Under the pieces are notes generated by a model. That model worked only from the letters and a program-made list of their open reading frames with translations, did not search any database and was not told the DNA's origin. DNA of 64,000 bases from Gyrodactylus bullatarudis (taxonomy: Eukaryota; Platyhelminthes; Monogenea; Gyrodactylidea; Gyrodactylidae). Shown here one piece after another: positions 1-12,889 of this stretch (position 1 is its first letter; each line of letters opens with the position of its first letter). The stretch lies in NCBI GenBank assembly GCA_012064415.1, contig SSNU01001268.1:1-64000 (forward strand), written 5' to 3'. Both the position numbers and the translations under genes were made by a program.

Positions 1-2568
1 CGAATGTTTTTAGATTTACATTCTTGAATGTGGGAGAAGAATGATAGGAGGTTCGTTTCTGTTGATCGGCAAGTAATAAATCCATGTTGAGACGGGTCTA
101 TTTGGCTTATATCAATATACTTTTTGAATAGTCAAATAAAAATATTTATTTATATGGAAATGTCACAGGAATATACATAAAAATTACTTTCAATGCAAGG
201 AGAATACAGTCATTTTGTAATTTTATTTGAAAAAAACTTTATTTCATTGTAAAATTATCAATCAGATTCAATAATTTTGTACACAGTGTAATGCCAAATC
301 TGCTATCTTTCATAATGTCATAAAAGTTTTTTAATAGTTTAGCATAATAGTAATAATACCTGGAATGAATATAAAGCTAGTTAATATGAAGATGGGAATT
401 TATGATTTTTACAAAATTCTTATTTTTTCATCAAGAAATCGAATTTGTTCAAAGTTTTGATCACTCTCTCACATCGAAATCAACAAAAATTTTCAACTCA
501 AGACTATCAGGTAGTCTTAAGACTATCAAGAGTAACAAGATTAACGGTAACATTTATATATATCTCCAAAATATCAGTTTATAGAAAAAAAAGATTGTTT
601 AAAGAAAAGAGTTTATCTACAGTACACCAACTACAGATGTTTTACTTCAAGTCTAAAAAGAAGAATTGATTAAAATTTAATCAAGATTCTTATCATTTTC
701 GAATTTATTGAATAGATTTTACAAATACATTCCTCGAGAAGCCACTATTTTCAGTCAGTTAATAAGCACAAAAATAAGATAGATTCCATTCTGACTATTA
801 CAAGATTGTGATTGATTAGATAACAGAATCGGTTACATTGGAAAGGTTAAACTTTTGATAGAAAAGAACTGCACCTATTTACTTCCATCTTTCATATCTT
901 TAGTTAAAATGTGTCGAAAATTTTAATATATAATCTATTTCTAGCTCTCTATTCCCAGATTGATTTTCTAAGTCCTGTCTTCCAAAATAACGGAGTTCAC
1001 TATTTCGTATCCAAACTCAATAAATCAAACACCATTCGTTTGAGAATCAAAAGTTGAGTTAGGTGAATTTCATTTCAAAATATTACCTTAGAGCAGTTTA
1101 AACCGAAACCAGTTTCTTATTTTTTAAACCCATTTCAATCTTTTTGGAAAAATTCGTTTTCACAATTGAGATACCCCTCTATCTCTAAATACTCTTTCTC
1201 ACAAGTAATCATGCAGCAGAATCCCTTTTTTTCCTGTTTCACGTTGTGAGAGTTACCCCTGAAGACCCGAATCAATAGCTTCATTGTATAGAAGAGTCCT
1301 CTAAGAAGACCCCTCTTTTCGAGTATAAATCTTAAATTCATCCCATTACTCATTAGTAGAGCAGTTAAAATATTTTAGTCAATTCTTCTTCTATATTGAC
1401 TTCTTTTAGGAGGTTTACTCTATCACTTGAATATACTCAGATCTTTCATTATTCAAAGAGTAATCTGTATCTTTTGTATACTCGAATACATTGCTTATAG
1501 ACATATTTGCATATTTTTCTATCTCGACAATAATCATTTCCCAAATTGTTAAACATTATCAGGAATTTTTGAATGAATTTCAGGTGAAGACTATCAAATT
1601 TCGTGGATAGCAAAAATATGAGGTACGATACCAAAAGATTAGATTTGACGTTGTTGAAATTTAATACACAGTATCTAGGTTATTTTTCCCATTCATGTAC
1701 AAGAACAAGAAATTTACCCCGAAGGTACAATTATGCATATCATGACTAATTTGACAAATTTGAAGCATTTTTGAAGAAAATTCTTCTAGTGCAACTTGGT
1801 TTTCAAAATTTTTAAATAAAAAGTCATTTTTTAACATGATGTAGCCTATTCAAAGTTATCTTTTTTGTTTTGTTCAATGCTTCAGTGTGAAGGGGAAAGA
1901 GATAATCTTCAACCTTAATGAAAGACATAATAATATGCCCATTCAAGTAAAGTTGTTGCTTGCACTTTCCTGTACTTCGTATTCACGAAGGAGGGAAATT
2001 TTATGCCCAAGGATTTAAATTAAAAAGGTCATTTTGTAAAAGAAAAACCCTCTCTCTCTCAAGATATCAGTACTATTTAACGCCTTATATCGAATTTTCT
2101 GTGGTTTCTTAAGTACACCAACTTTGTATTGGGCTATTGGTGATGATTCGAATAAAAGAAAATAGTTCAAGTCATATGCCGAGATTCAGTGTGTATTAAT
2201 AATCTTCTCACCTTATTCTACCTGTTAAGGTCAAATTCAGTGGCCAAATCATTAAAACTAATATATATTTATTATTCTGTGAAAATAAATTATTATAGTT
2301 TTTTGTCATCATAAAATTTTATCATGATGCATAGTGTACAAACTGTGAATCAACTAAACATATTACACATTGCGATATTCAATAGACATTGGTTAGCCAA
2401 TCAGAGTGAAGAAAAATTATTGGACCAATGAAATTATCGCAAGCTTTACAATTTATTTAGTAAACTCATTTTATTCATCATAAAAATTTCTTCCCATTAA
2501 AAATAATTATTAGTAATAGAATAATGTTGGATTTAACAATAGGTAACATTTAGGAAGATATACAAATC
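1..2568. other. Non-coding stretch upstream of the LRR gene
   Basis: No convincing gene is visible. Open frames are short (60-74 codons), overlap in several frames and lack homology features. The only structure noted is a MITE-like fragment at about 371-440 (separate entry). The last few hundred bases may hold the promoter and 5' UTR of the LRR gene, but no core promoter motif can be defended. Confidence 0.6.
371..440. repeat. Fragment of a dispersed foldback (MITE-like) family
   Basis: The stretch beginning ATAAAGCTAGTTAATATGAA resembles the outer arm of the foldback element at 21584-21763. It continues inward with the same motif order (GGGAATTTATGATTTTTAC, then TTTTTTCATCAAGAAATCGAA). Only one end is recognisable here, so this is a truncated or decayed copy. 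The match is by eye. Confidence 0.5.
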
Positions 2569-4779
2569 ATGTGGATTATAATTTGGAGCATATCTTTGGT
2601 TCTCTATACAACTAGAGCCGATCAGACTTGTCCGAATCACTGTACTTGCCAAGATGACAACGTAGTGGAATGCTGCATTCTCAATTCTGAACAAAAAATC
2701 TCTGAGATAAATAAAAAGTGCAAAAAATTTCATGATTCTGTCAATTCCACAGATCGAGATTCATTCAAATGCAAAAAAAATTGGAAGAGTCTCTCCCTTT
2801 ACATGCATTCGAATAGTTTTAACGTTAAAGATTTACGCAGCTACGATATTCTCACATGTGCTAATAAGCTTGAAGAGCTGACCATAACTGGATCCATAGA
2901 AGAGAAACCGAGAGATAATTTTAAAATTTTAAATTCTGAAACCATAAGTTCACTTGTTGGTAGTGGATCCAAACTGAAAAAGATTACAATTAGCAATATT
3001 GAATTACATAGCATTGAAGATGGCTTCTTTCACAAGATGAAAATTACTAACCTGGAACATTTGATAATAAAGAATAATCCCTATTTGAAATCCTTGGGCC
3101 AAGGCAGTCTGACTGGGTCGGAAAACTTGAAGATTCTCGAACTTCAAAGGAACGCCTTGAGTCAAATAGATTTAAACTCTCTTGGATTTTATCCCCATTT
3201 CAGTCTTCAGACATTGGACTTGAGTGGAAACCAAATAGAGAATATTGAACAAGAGCAAATATCAAATTTTCCAGGAATAACTCTCATCAATCTTGATAAT
3301 AACAAGTTGACAACTCTGAGTGCAGGACGTTTTAGGAACTTGTCCAGTTTGAAACATTTGTCATTGAGAAATAATCGGATAACAGAACTTCTTGGATTTC
3401 TTAATGAAAAATCAAATAATCTAACTTCCCTGTCAGTTTTGGATATTTCAGGAAATCCGTTATTTTCAAAAAATTCTATCCCCTACTGGTTTCGTGATGG
3501 ATGTCCTACTAACTTGGCTAAAGTTATTGCCAAAAATGTATCCCTTGACACATCCGCAATCGACAAGGATTCAAAATTATTTTTCATCAAAAACTGTCAA
3601 TCACTGAGAGAGATTGACTTGTCAGACAATGCATTTCCCAAGTGTCTGGATGCTAAATTTTTTGGAATCAACACTGAAAATGAATTGGATGGTATAAAAA
3701 TCAAGCCAGGCCAATTCAAAGTGTGCAAAAGTCCTGTCACTTTGCCCCCAATTACTCAACAAGATGATGACCCTATACCTCAAAAAATGGGAAAGGAAAC
3801 AGATGAAGAGACAGGTACCACCTCGGAGACCAAGTCAAGCTCTTTAATACAAAAGAGCAATGGTCCCTTTTATATTTTATTGATAATTTGCTCTTTGGCA
3901 TTTTTCGTATTCCTCATTTTCACAATTGTCGTAATCACTTGCCTACGAAGATATAAGAAGATTTCTAATAACTCTGGCAGCATTGATGGAGGAGTCAAAA
4001 AGATACTCGACCAAAGTCGAAAATCAAATGCGCATTTCATAGCCCAAGGAATACCGAGTGTGCCCTCTGGTTTTGTCACAATCACGCCAAATGAACTGAA
4101 TGAGTCTACAATATTCATGCCTACTAATGAGTACAATCCAAGTCCAAATAATGGTCTTATTCATCACAATGATAATGAATATCTCTATGCAACATCAATG
4201 TACAATTCAAACCAAATGAATAGAAATTCTTCACCAAATGAAACACCTAGTGATGAAATAACTCCAAAGGATGAATCGAATTGTTCATCCAGCTTCAATG
4301 ATAGCGGATTTAATCAAACCATGATGCCAAACTCCTCTACATACAGTGAATTCTATAAGGCATCAAAGAATCCAAACCTGGTTACCTCTGTCTCGACATT
4401 CTTTCCTCGACACCAGGTGGCTCCAGAAAATATTCAGCACAATCACCCTGCAGCTAATCGTCCCGAGTCAATCTGTATAACCTCTCCAAATGGTCTTCAA
4501 ATGTACTCTTCAATGATGTCCTTGAATCATTTACAATTGCCAAATAATACATTGCCCAAGAGTAGAACTATTCTCCACACTGACCATACAATTACAGTCC
4601 CGCAAGGTTTTATTCCGAATGGTTATGTTACCACAAACACACAAACAATACCAAATCAACAGAGAATCTACTCCGGTCTGGTCAATATGAACGGCAATGT
4701 ATCTCATTTCTATCGTCAGGGTGTCATGTCCACTTCGCAAGACTCTCGCTGCGAGAATCGTGTCAGCATTGTCCTCTGA
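2569..4779 (+). CDS. Leucine-rich repeat single-pass membrane protein
   Basis: An uninterrupted 736-codon frame, by far the longest in the window. Residues 1-18 form a hydrophobic signal peptide (MWIIIWSISLVLYTTRA). A cysteine cluster (CPNHCTC...ECC, about 21-36) resembles an LRRNT cap. Leucine-rich repeats follow from about residue 160 to 300, with clear LxxLxLxxN units (LQTLDLSGNQIENI, LKHLSLRNNRITEL, LSVLDISGNPLF). A second cysteine group (about 305-385) may be an LRRCT-like cap. A hydrophobic helix at about 432-456 is followed by basic CLRRYKK, giving an extracellular N-terminus and a cytoplasmic tail of about 280 residues rich in Asn, Ser and Pro. No Ig or TIR domain is seen. The family suggests adhesion or receptor function, but I do not recognise an orthologue. 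The start is the first Met before the signal peptide. A 5' non-coding exon is possible because CATTTAG just upstream could be an acceptor. Confidence 0.88.
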   Translation: MWIIIWSISLVLYTTRADQTCPNHCTCQDDNVVECCILNSEQKISEINKKCKKFHDSVNSTDRDSFKCKKNWKSLSLYMHSNSFNVKDLRSYDILTCANKLEELTITGSIEEKPRDNFKILNSETISSLVGSGSKLKKITISNIELHSIEDGFFHKMKITNLEHLIIKNNPYLKSLGQGSLTGSENLKILELQRNALSQIDLNSLGFYPHFSLQTLDLSGNQIENIEQEQISNFPGITLINLDNNKLTTLSAGRFRNLSSLKHLSLRNNRITELLGFLNEKSNNLTSLSVLDISGNPLFSKNSIPYWFRDGCPTNLAKVIAKNVSLDTSAIDKDSKLFFIKNCQSLREIDLSDNAFPKCLDAKFFGINTENELDGIKIKPGQFKVCKSPVTLPPITQQDDDPIPQKMGKETDEETGTTSETKSSSLIQKSNGPFYILLIICSLAFFVFLIFTIVVITCLRRYKKISNNSGSIDGGVKKILDQSRKSNAHFIAQGIPSVPSGFVTITPNELNESTIFMPTNEYNPSPNNGLIHHNDNEYLYATSMYNSNQMNRNSSPNETPSDEITPKDESNCSSSFNDSGFNQTMMPNSSTYSEFYKASKNPNLVTSVSTFFPRHQVAPENIQHNHPAANRPESICITSPNGLQMYSSMMSLNHLQLPNNTLPKSRTILHTDHTITVPQGFIPNGYVTTNTQTIPNQQRIYSGLVNMNGNVSHFYRQGVMSTSQDSRCENRVSIVL

Positions 4780-5033
4780 GTGTAACAACTCAGATACTAG
4801 GAAAATTACTCCCTCAAAAAACTACAATCTTAGATGCATTTTTCAAAAGAATGAACAAATTTAATTTATTTATACTGGATTTTGAAGCACCAAGAAAAAC
4901 ACATTTGGATTAATTATATTTACTATTACAATTACTAATAATTATGATGTTGATGATGTGAAACTCAAGTTGTACAGAAATATTGTTTTTTTTCTTTGGT
5001 TAGAGAAATCTTTTGGTTGATTTTTGTAATGAA

Positions 5034-5039
5034 AATAAA
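5034..5039 (+). terminator. Candidate polyadenylation signal of the LRR gene
   Basis: An AATAAA lies about 255 nt after the LRR stop codon. It is the first clear canonical signal downstream, but such hexamers are common in AT-rich DNA, so the assignment is tentative. Confidence 0.4.
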
Positions 5040-5466
5040 AGAAATATTGAAATTTCCATAAAATTATTTACACCTTTTTCTCAAATTTGTATTCATCTCT
5101 TTATAGATGTAGAGTGTGAAGATCACGCAAACAAATTGAGTTCTCTACAAATAGATTGAGCTGTACTGTAAAAAATTAATTTGAGTTTTTTAATTTTGGA
5201 AAAAGAAAAGTACAAAACGTCTAAATTTTCATTCACGCATACTATGTAATCCTTGAGTATTTATTTAATAAATACAAAAATCTATTGATAAAAAACAAAA
5301 AAATATGGAATAAATATTACAAAGTGTGAACGACTATAGAGGCCATGCCAAGAGCGCAGTTTAAAGTTTTTCTATGATTCTGCCAAGATGTTGATGTTGA
5401 AGATAAAATTTTGAGCTGTACTGTTCTTGCGATATGACCTGAAATATTTCACAAGTTTTATTTTAA

Positions 5467-5663
5467 CCCTTTCGGTGCTGATGGACATTTTCCAATTTTT
5501 TTGAACCTTCGTAACTTTACCAGTTTGATAGGTTTCTGGATCAATCAAAGTTTAAATTGAAGCCCACAATGTGAACTTGCATATTTTTGGCCAAATAACT
5601 TGGTATCTTCATAGCTAAATTTTGGTTTTTATAAAAACTGTGAAATAGTCTCGGCATCGAAAG
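5467..5663. mobile_element. Candidate TTAA-flanked MITE
   Basis: The left end reads TTAA then CCCTTTCGGTGCTGATGG. The right end, in reverse complement, reads CTTTCGATGCCGAGAC after a TTGA that could be a mutated TTAA. The imperfect inverted ends and short non-coding interior (about 200 bp) suit a non-autonomous element with piggyBac-type target choice. Its ends differ from those of the piggyBac element at 12.8 kb, so that element is not an obvious parent. Confidence 0.45.
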
Positions 5664-8600
5664 TTGAATAACCAAGCCTTTATCTGAACAAATTATATAA
5701 CAAATTTTAATTTTACATGGCCATCTATCTCATCTTGTCTAATTAAATTGTAAGTGTCTCTTCTTTTTTCTTAGGGAAACTGCCCCATTGGAACATGAAG
5801 AATAGGATTAACTCATGTGATCTTGTATCTGATGATGATCTCTCTCCTCACGACAAAGAGAAGAATGAAAAAAAGGAAGCATATCAAGTCTAAACATCAA
5901 GTTCATTGCCTGATATATGGGTGTGTGTAGATGTAGAAACGTGAATATCATTATGGAAAATCAGTGTATTTCTTTTGAAAGAAAAATGTGCAGTCCAATG
6001 TCCTGTATTCCATTTTTTTAGTGAAAGATAAAATTGTACAGTATTCCTTAAATTTGGTGAGGAAATTTAATTCCTGCATTCAATCCCAGAGATAAATACA
6101 AAAAAGCATTGTCCAACAAGTAAACAAACCCCTATTCCATACCAATGGGAGAGGTATTTTAAAATGTTTTTACCATGCATAAATACATTTATATAAGCTG
6201 TTATGATATTGCATGTACTGGATGAACGTCCCTAATTCTTCTTATTATAATTTTTGAATAATGAATCAAAAAACATTATCAGAACACAAAAATATATAGT
6301 TTAATGATTAATGTTCTTTTAACTTGTAATCTTTTGTATTTCATGGTAGAATGTATTTTTCTCAAGATTTGTTTACAAAAATGTTCCCTTTTTACACAAG
6401 ATTCATTCATAGAGAAACTATTAAAGTTTGCCACTTGGAAACTTTGAAATTAAAAATATGGTTACTCAAGAACTCTTTTGATTCAATAACAGTTTTACAG
6501 TAAAACAATAAAAATGTTGATGGAATGAATTTGGCGTGATGGAATGAATTTTATCCCATTAGTGAAACGGAAGCCTAGACACTGTGTGTGTCTAGGAATT
6601 TAAATTGTCTTGCATTACAAATCTGTTCTTTTACAGTGAGCAATTGAATTATAAATTGTTCCATTATGTAATGGATCATGTCAAAGAAATGGAGATTGTT
6701 TGGAACAAAGACTATTCTACAAAGAAAAAGTTACCAATACTGTATTTGATCAAGAGTTTGCGAATCTGTTTACTTTGAGAAGAAATATCCTTACAATGTA
6801 CAATACATTATATTATTTGTACAAGATATTTGCCGATTTATTGAAAAAAACTTTTGCAAAATATATACTTTAATGACGTACTAAGGAAATTGTAGTTTCT
6901 GTTTGTCGTTCTTTTCGTAAAAAATATCATTTGAGGCCTGTCTAAATGATTCTGAACCAGAGAAATTGAGCATTTCAAAATATTCAGAGTGAGAATGAAC
7001 CAAAGTTTTTCTCGATGGGGCAGAAAGAATCGCCAAAAATCATTCAACCCAAAATTATTTTCGTTTTTACTCATTTGACGTATGATGAAGCATCGATAAA
7101 TTCTCAAGATAACAATAAAAGGGAGTGGTTCTCTGTACTAATACTCTGTTGATGATAAACTTTCGAATGATTCATTCATCATGTTGTTTAGTTATGAAAA
7201 ATATCATCATCATCTTAATTTGAGTTACAAAACTTGTGAGTCCTCTACTAAATCAGCCAAAAGGACGGTGATAACTTTTTTCAGAATAGGACTAGATTTA
7301 GGCCTCATCTACTCACCAGTCATTTCGGTTAGGTATTGAAATAACTTGTTTTTTTACAAAAATAGAATTTGACCAGTATTTTTTTTTATATCAAAATCAG
7401 ATAACAAGAAACTGTATTGGAAAATTGTTTTCTTTGGAGCTTTTCACGCTCGATTAATTCCAATTATTATTTAATTCCTCGTTCTCTACTCAATCCAGTC
7501 ATATGTGTACACATTTGAGTTGAAATTATTTCTCTCCATCAGATGGGGAAATCTCTAAAATCTCCCAAGTGTAATTGTTCATCATGAAAGAAGAATCAAT
7601 GAGACAAATTAATTGCTGGCAAGAGCAATGATTCACCTAACTCACTCTTATACGAACCAAGAAAAACTATTTCTGAATCAATTACAATTCCTTCAACAAT
7701 GACGGGCTTAAACTCGATGGAATTTCCCTCGATTAGGATTCCTTTATGATTGATTCGATTGAGATTAGGTAAAAGGAAAATTTTCAACGGAATATGTTAT
7801 TTGTGGATCTCATACCAACTAAGATCAGCTCAAATTTTTATAATGTAGAATGCCAATTCGTGAATTAAGTTTAAAAAACAGACAACATAGTAAATAATAG
7901 TCTGATATTTCATTGTAAGAAGAATAATACTTGTTTGATAGTTTATAAAAAACTTCAATCATTCTTCCTTGATCACACAACATAAAGGGGATTTTGTATC
8001 ATGTCTCAGACAGTTTATCACCTGTAGAAATATTCTCACAAACGAATAAACAAAACTTAAGGTCATTCAAGGGATGAAGAGTGTTTGAAACATTTTAATT
8101 TGTCAACTTTATCAAATTTCACTCAGTTCATCAGTACAGAATGAATATTTAAATTATTTATAATCCTTTGATTGACAGATTATATATTATCAACTGATAA
8201 TTATAATCTTCTTTACTGTTGTTAAATTTTATGGAATATTTTTAACAATATAATGGCTTTCTGTTCATCATCCTACAACTCAATGTGTGTGACACAATAT
8301 ACCTATAGAAGTCTAATTAGTTTCATTATTTAATTGAGGAATTACCGTTTTCAGATACTGTCTGGAAAAATGTTGAATCACATTTCTTAGTTTAAACTAA
8401 AACAGTATTTTCAAATTTCAAGCAGCCTCTATCGGCATTTTTTAATTAGCTTGTAAATAGAAAGAATCTAGTTTTTCTTTGAGTAACCTCGATCACCTGC
8501 AAAAGTTTGACTTTTAACTAGGTCAAATCTCACATTCTCATTGAGCTTTTTTGATTAATTGAGATAGTGATTAAATTTACTTAATGTATATAGAAACTAG

Positions 8601-11600
8601 GAGACCTAATGTAGGTTGAATTGGATTGATTTATTTGTGTTTTTTATTCACAAAAAATATCATACAGTTTGTGCTGATAGTTTTAGAGAAACTGATAACA
8701 AAGTGTCCTTTTACCCTTGATTAGCGATAAGATAATGCAATGAGAACAGTTTAGAGAAAGAAATACACCTAAAACATCCAAGAAGCAGATAGAAAGTACT
8801 CTTCAGAGATAACTTTGATCTAGAGGTAATTTTTTGTTTTAATTCTCTAATTCAAACGATGAAAATCAAAGGGAGTTGAGATAGACCTGAAACTGAAGTT
8901 GATAGAAGAAATCGTTGCACTTGTTGTTGCTATTGTTTTAGATAAAATGTACTCTTATTTACAATGTCAAATTTTAGAGTTATTTTTAATTTTAATTCTT
9001 CTATTTCAAATTTTAAATTAAGATCAACTGACTCCTCCAAATGTATTTTACTATCTAAGTGCGATTATTCGATGAATAATAACACAGGGGGTCATGGAAA
9101 ATTCAAAAAAAAAGGTAAAAGAATAAGTTAAACTGATTCTGGTGTAAAAATGTGCTTTGATCCTGAATCTGTGCTCAGATCTGAAAATATCGCTATAATT
9201 TCTGAGATTATGGGAATAAACGCAATTTCCCTAAATTCCAAATTTCCCAAATTTTGAAAACTAATTTTCGCTAAAACTGTAAACGTTATCCTATTAATTC
9301 TTTCGCAATAAGATAAAAAATTAAATTTTGCATCGATTGATATAACTTTTATACGGGTAGAGTTTCAGAAATTAACGCCAAATAAAGGTATTGTTCGAAT
9401 TTTTGGGGTTTTTTTGTTAAATTTTCACCATGTTTCAGAGGATAAATAGATTATAATTATAATCATACTGAAGTGTAACTTTTAATTAGAGATAAATGAG
9501 AGATGCAAGAACCAACTCAGAATTAAAAGTTTTCGGCATACATTTAGAGTAATCAAAAGTACATGAGAGGAAATGAAAAAAAAGGAAATTTTATGGACAC
9601 ATAAAAAACATTCTAATAAAAAACTACAGAAAGTTTATCGTAGTATACATACAAATTACTTCAATAAAAAAGGGGTTCACTTTAATCTGTATTAATTAAT
9701 GATAAAAATTAATGGTGATAATGTCTTCGATGAGTCATGAGAAAGTTTAGTTCCAAGAAGAATTTGTAACTTTATCAAAGGGAAAAAGTAATTCCCGTTT
9801 GTTTCCAGCTTTGTGTCTTAATGTACAAATTGAATTAGAAAAAAATCTTCTTTTGCGTTACACGTAGACGAAAAAGCTACTTTCATTTACTAATTTCATT
9901 CAGACTAGGCCTTGGATGAAAAAAAGAGTCCAGATGACGATGAAATATTGTTTAAATCAAATTTTTTTAGAGACTATGGGAGAAGAAGTACGAATATTTC
10001 TATTATCATACGATCCCAAAGTATTTCTATAGGAAGAAGCCAATCATCAGCTGAGAGATGCTAGTAGTTAATCTTACAAGAGCTCTGTTTAAAATGAATA
10101 AATTAGATTATCAATTATTCAGCCTCGTTAGTAATCATGATTAGGTCTTAAGTCTTCTCTGAGAATCGAATCAAATGCTCACTTAGCCATTTAGCTAGCA
10201 TAAATAAATCTCACAAGAACAAAGATACCAGGTTAAAACTAAATTGGACCGAATGCTTCACAAGCGAGCATTAGAACTCAGGCGTAAGACGATCCTTAAT
10301 GAGGGTGAAACCATAGTGCCTTTATTAAAAGGAAAATTTTATGTCCTTATGAAAAAAGAATCTTGTCTTCTTATATACTCAGATACTTTCAAACTTATAC
10401 CTTAACCTAAGTTATAACGACAAACTAAATGCACCAGTCATTTTCTTTGATATATTGTGCTCTAATTTCTTCGGTTTCTAATGAGTCCGACTGTATAAAT
10501 TCTCGCTTGATCTTTCGGTGTCAATGTAGGTTATGTTAGTAATTTTAGATCATCAAAATACTGTTTGAATTCGAATCGTATTACCGAACGTAGTTGGGGA
10601 AAAAGTAAAATTTTCAATTTCCCTCAGTTCCATAATCTCTACAGATCAGATAAAAAATTCATAATTCATTAAAGACTTCTCTTATATAATACAAAAGAGA
10701 AAATTGGCACTGCACTATTAATGTCATTGAAATACAGTAATAAGGTCATAAGGTAAGGTAATGTTGCCATTTATCATAATGATTTTCTCATACTGAAACA
10801 GAAAGTGAAATTATTACCTTGAAAGAGTTATGTTATGCATAATTTATTTCTTTTCTGATCGGAATTTCAACTCGAATTCCAACAAATACATAATGCAATT
10901 GAAATTTAGAATGTGTATATATAAAATACAATATATCATTTCCATCCAACTGTAAGCTTCAAAATTGTTTTACTAAGTCAAGAAAACTTGTATCACAAAA
11001 CTCCGTGTCAACTACAGACAGTTTTTGGCTTTCCGATGAGACCCATCTTTTTCTAATATGATTCATTCCAAACAAGGAGACAGGAGATAACCAGTAATCT
11101 ATGTAATGTATCGTTTAAAATGCCCATCTCTTCAAGTAAATCTGGTAAAAATTGATACTTTTCAGTATTGACATCAGGACGTTGTTAAAAGACTTTTCAA
11201 TCAAATGAAAAAACATAAATCAAGGGGAATACTTTCAATTGACAGGGTACACAGATTTGAGTTTTCTTCTTTTATTTCTGGTAAAGAAAGAAACACTCTA
11301 AATAAAATAGGGGTCATCTATCGAATATGAGAAGAAGAGATACGTTTGAAATAAAATCAATATCTTGTAAATTATAAGTGTAATATCTGTACAAGTAGAT
11401 TCTGATGCATAAGTATTAGATAAGATCTGACATCTAAATCTCTTTTAAAAGTATGAAAATTGACAAAACGAAGAATAGTTTAACTTAATTTTCAAATTAT
11501 TCTACTCTTTACAAGAGAAAAAAATGATGGAATATCTCTGCAAATCTATCAAATCTTTGAAGAAGACTACCTGTCGAATTTATTATTGCATCAATGAAGG

Positions 11601-12773
11601 AAAAGTCAATTTTTTTAATTACAAGGTGATAAAATCGTGACTAATTTAGTTCAAATCTTAATTCATAATCAGATTGAAAATGACTCAATTCGTATTCTTT
11701 TAGAATATTACATTTATAATTAAATTTTGAGGATAAAACTTGGTTGGGGAGAAATTAACAAATTTCTACATTTCTCTTTGAGTTTGTATCTGTTGAATAT
11801 GTCTCATCGTTTTGATGGAAAAGATGACTGATGTCTATTCCATATTATTACTACTAATACTGTATATATACTGTATTATATATTGGGAACAGATTTATAA
11901 TATGTATTTGGATTTTGTATAATGAAGATGGAAAAATTGATACACAAGTGAACAATCTAATACAATGTATGTATGGTGTGAGACAAAATCTGAAAAAAAT
12001 TATCAAGAAATTGTGACTAAATAAGTGACTAATCTGGTTTATATTTTACATTATTTTGGTCTTTGCATCATTTCCAAAATGTGGGGAGTTAGAAAAAGAA
12101 AGAGAGAGAGACAAGTTAAACTATGTAGAGTTATATATTGATAAGATAATAATTTATTAGGGATTTATTACTATGTGACATAAATCTGCATGTAAATTGA
12201 GTTTGTCCCATGTTGCCTTTATCTGTCTCCCAGATTGGCTTGCATGGCCCAAATGTCGCCTATATTTATGGCTATAAAATTTATATGTACATAGAATATC
12301 TAAAGAATTGAATCTCTATCAATTTCTTTGAGATGGGAACTGTAATATGTCTTGTGATAGGAATTCTTCATACACGACATTTGAGCAGACATCAATAATG
12401 CGTAGTTTCCAACTAATAATGCATATTTCGCCATAGCCAACGATATATATCTCTCTGGGACATTAGACATGAGAAGATGAACTGGACAATGCTGCCTCAT
12501 GAGAATTTTATCTTTGAGAATTACTCTGGTCATTCTTAACACGATATGAATATTTGATTATTTGAGTTCGTGAGTTAATTACCTTGGCAAAGATTCATTC
12601 ATGATGATTGTATGACGTACTTTAAAAAATTCTTTTTGATTTTTAATAAAGAGATTTCGTGACAAAACTTTATAATTATTCGGAAAACTTTGTTCTCTCA
12701 TCATTTCATTTGCCAACTAAAATTTGGTAAATTAAACTAGGCTCGACTAGCTGATACAATTTATTCTGGTGTT

Positions 12774-12777
12774 TTAA
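12774..12777. repeat. TTAA target-site duplication, left
   Basis: TTAA abuts the CCC start of the left terminal inverted repeat and is paired with TTAA at 14576-14579. Confidence 0.9.
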
Positions 12778-12819
12778 CCCTAGAAGTACCATGAAAAAAG
12801 ATGACATATGCTCCCAAGA

Positions 12820-12834
12820 GGGTCTTTTTGACCC
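12820..12834. repeat. Subterminal palindrome GGGTC-N5-GACCC (copy 1 of 3)
   Basis: This is GGGTC TTTTT GACCC, 42 nt inside the left end. Related copies are at 14359-14373 (spacer AAAAT) and 14544-14558 (spacer ATTTT, last half GGCCC). All three have a five-base A/T spacer. By position they could be transposase-binding sites; this is inference. Confidence 0.7.
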
Positions 12835-12889
12835 TGTATTAGAAATAAAGATGTAAAATTTAATTTTTCATATATATATATGTATATTT

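Larger units (their letters stand above)
5040..12777. other. Gene-poor non-coding stretch
   Basis: Apart from the MITE candidate at 5467-5663, nothing convincing is seen. Open frames are under 90 codons. The best of them, on the minus strand at 7596-7787, ends at a plausible GTGAGT donor but has no start codon or acceptor. The frame at 12300-12542 (minus) has no recognisable domain. Confidence 0.6.

Noticed and set aside
7596..7787. Minus-strand frame of 63 codons ending near a GTGAGT donor
   Set aside because: It has no Met and no AG acceptor between the upstream in-frame stop and the frame, and no domain. A chance frame is as likely.
12300..12542. 80-codon minus-strand frame just outside the piggyBac element
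   Set aside because: No domain, no splice context and no relation to the transposase.
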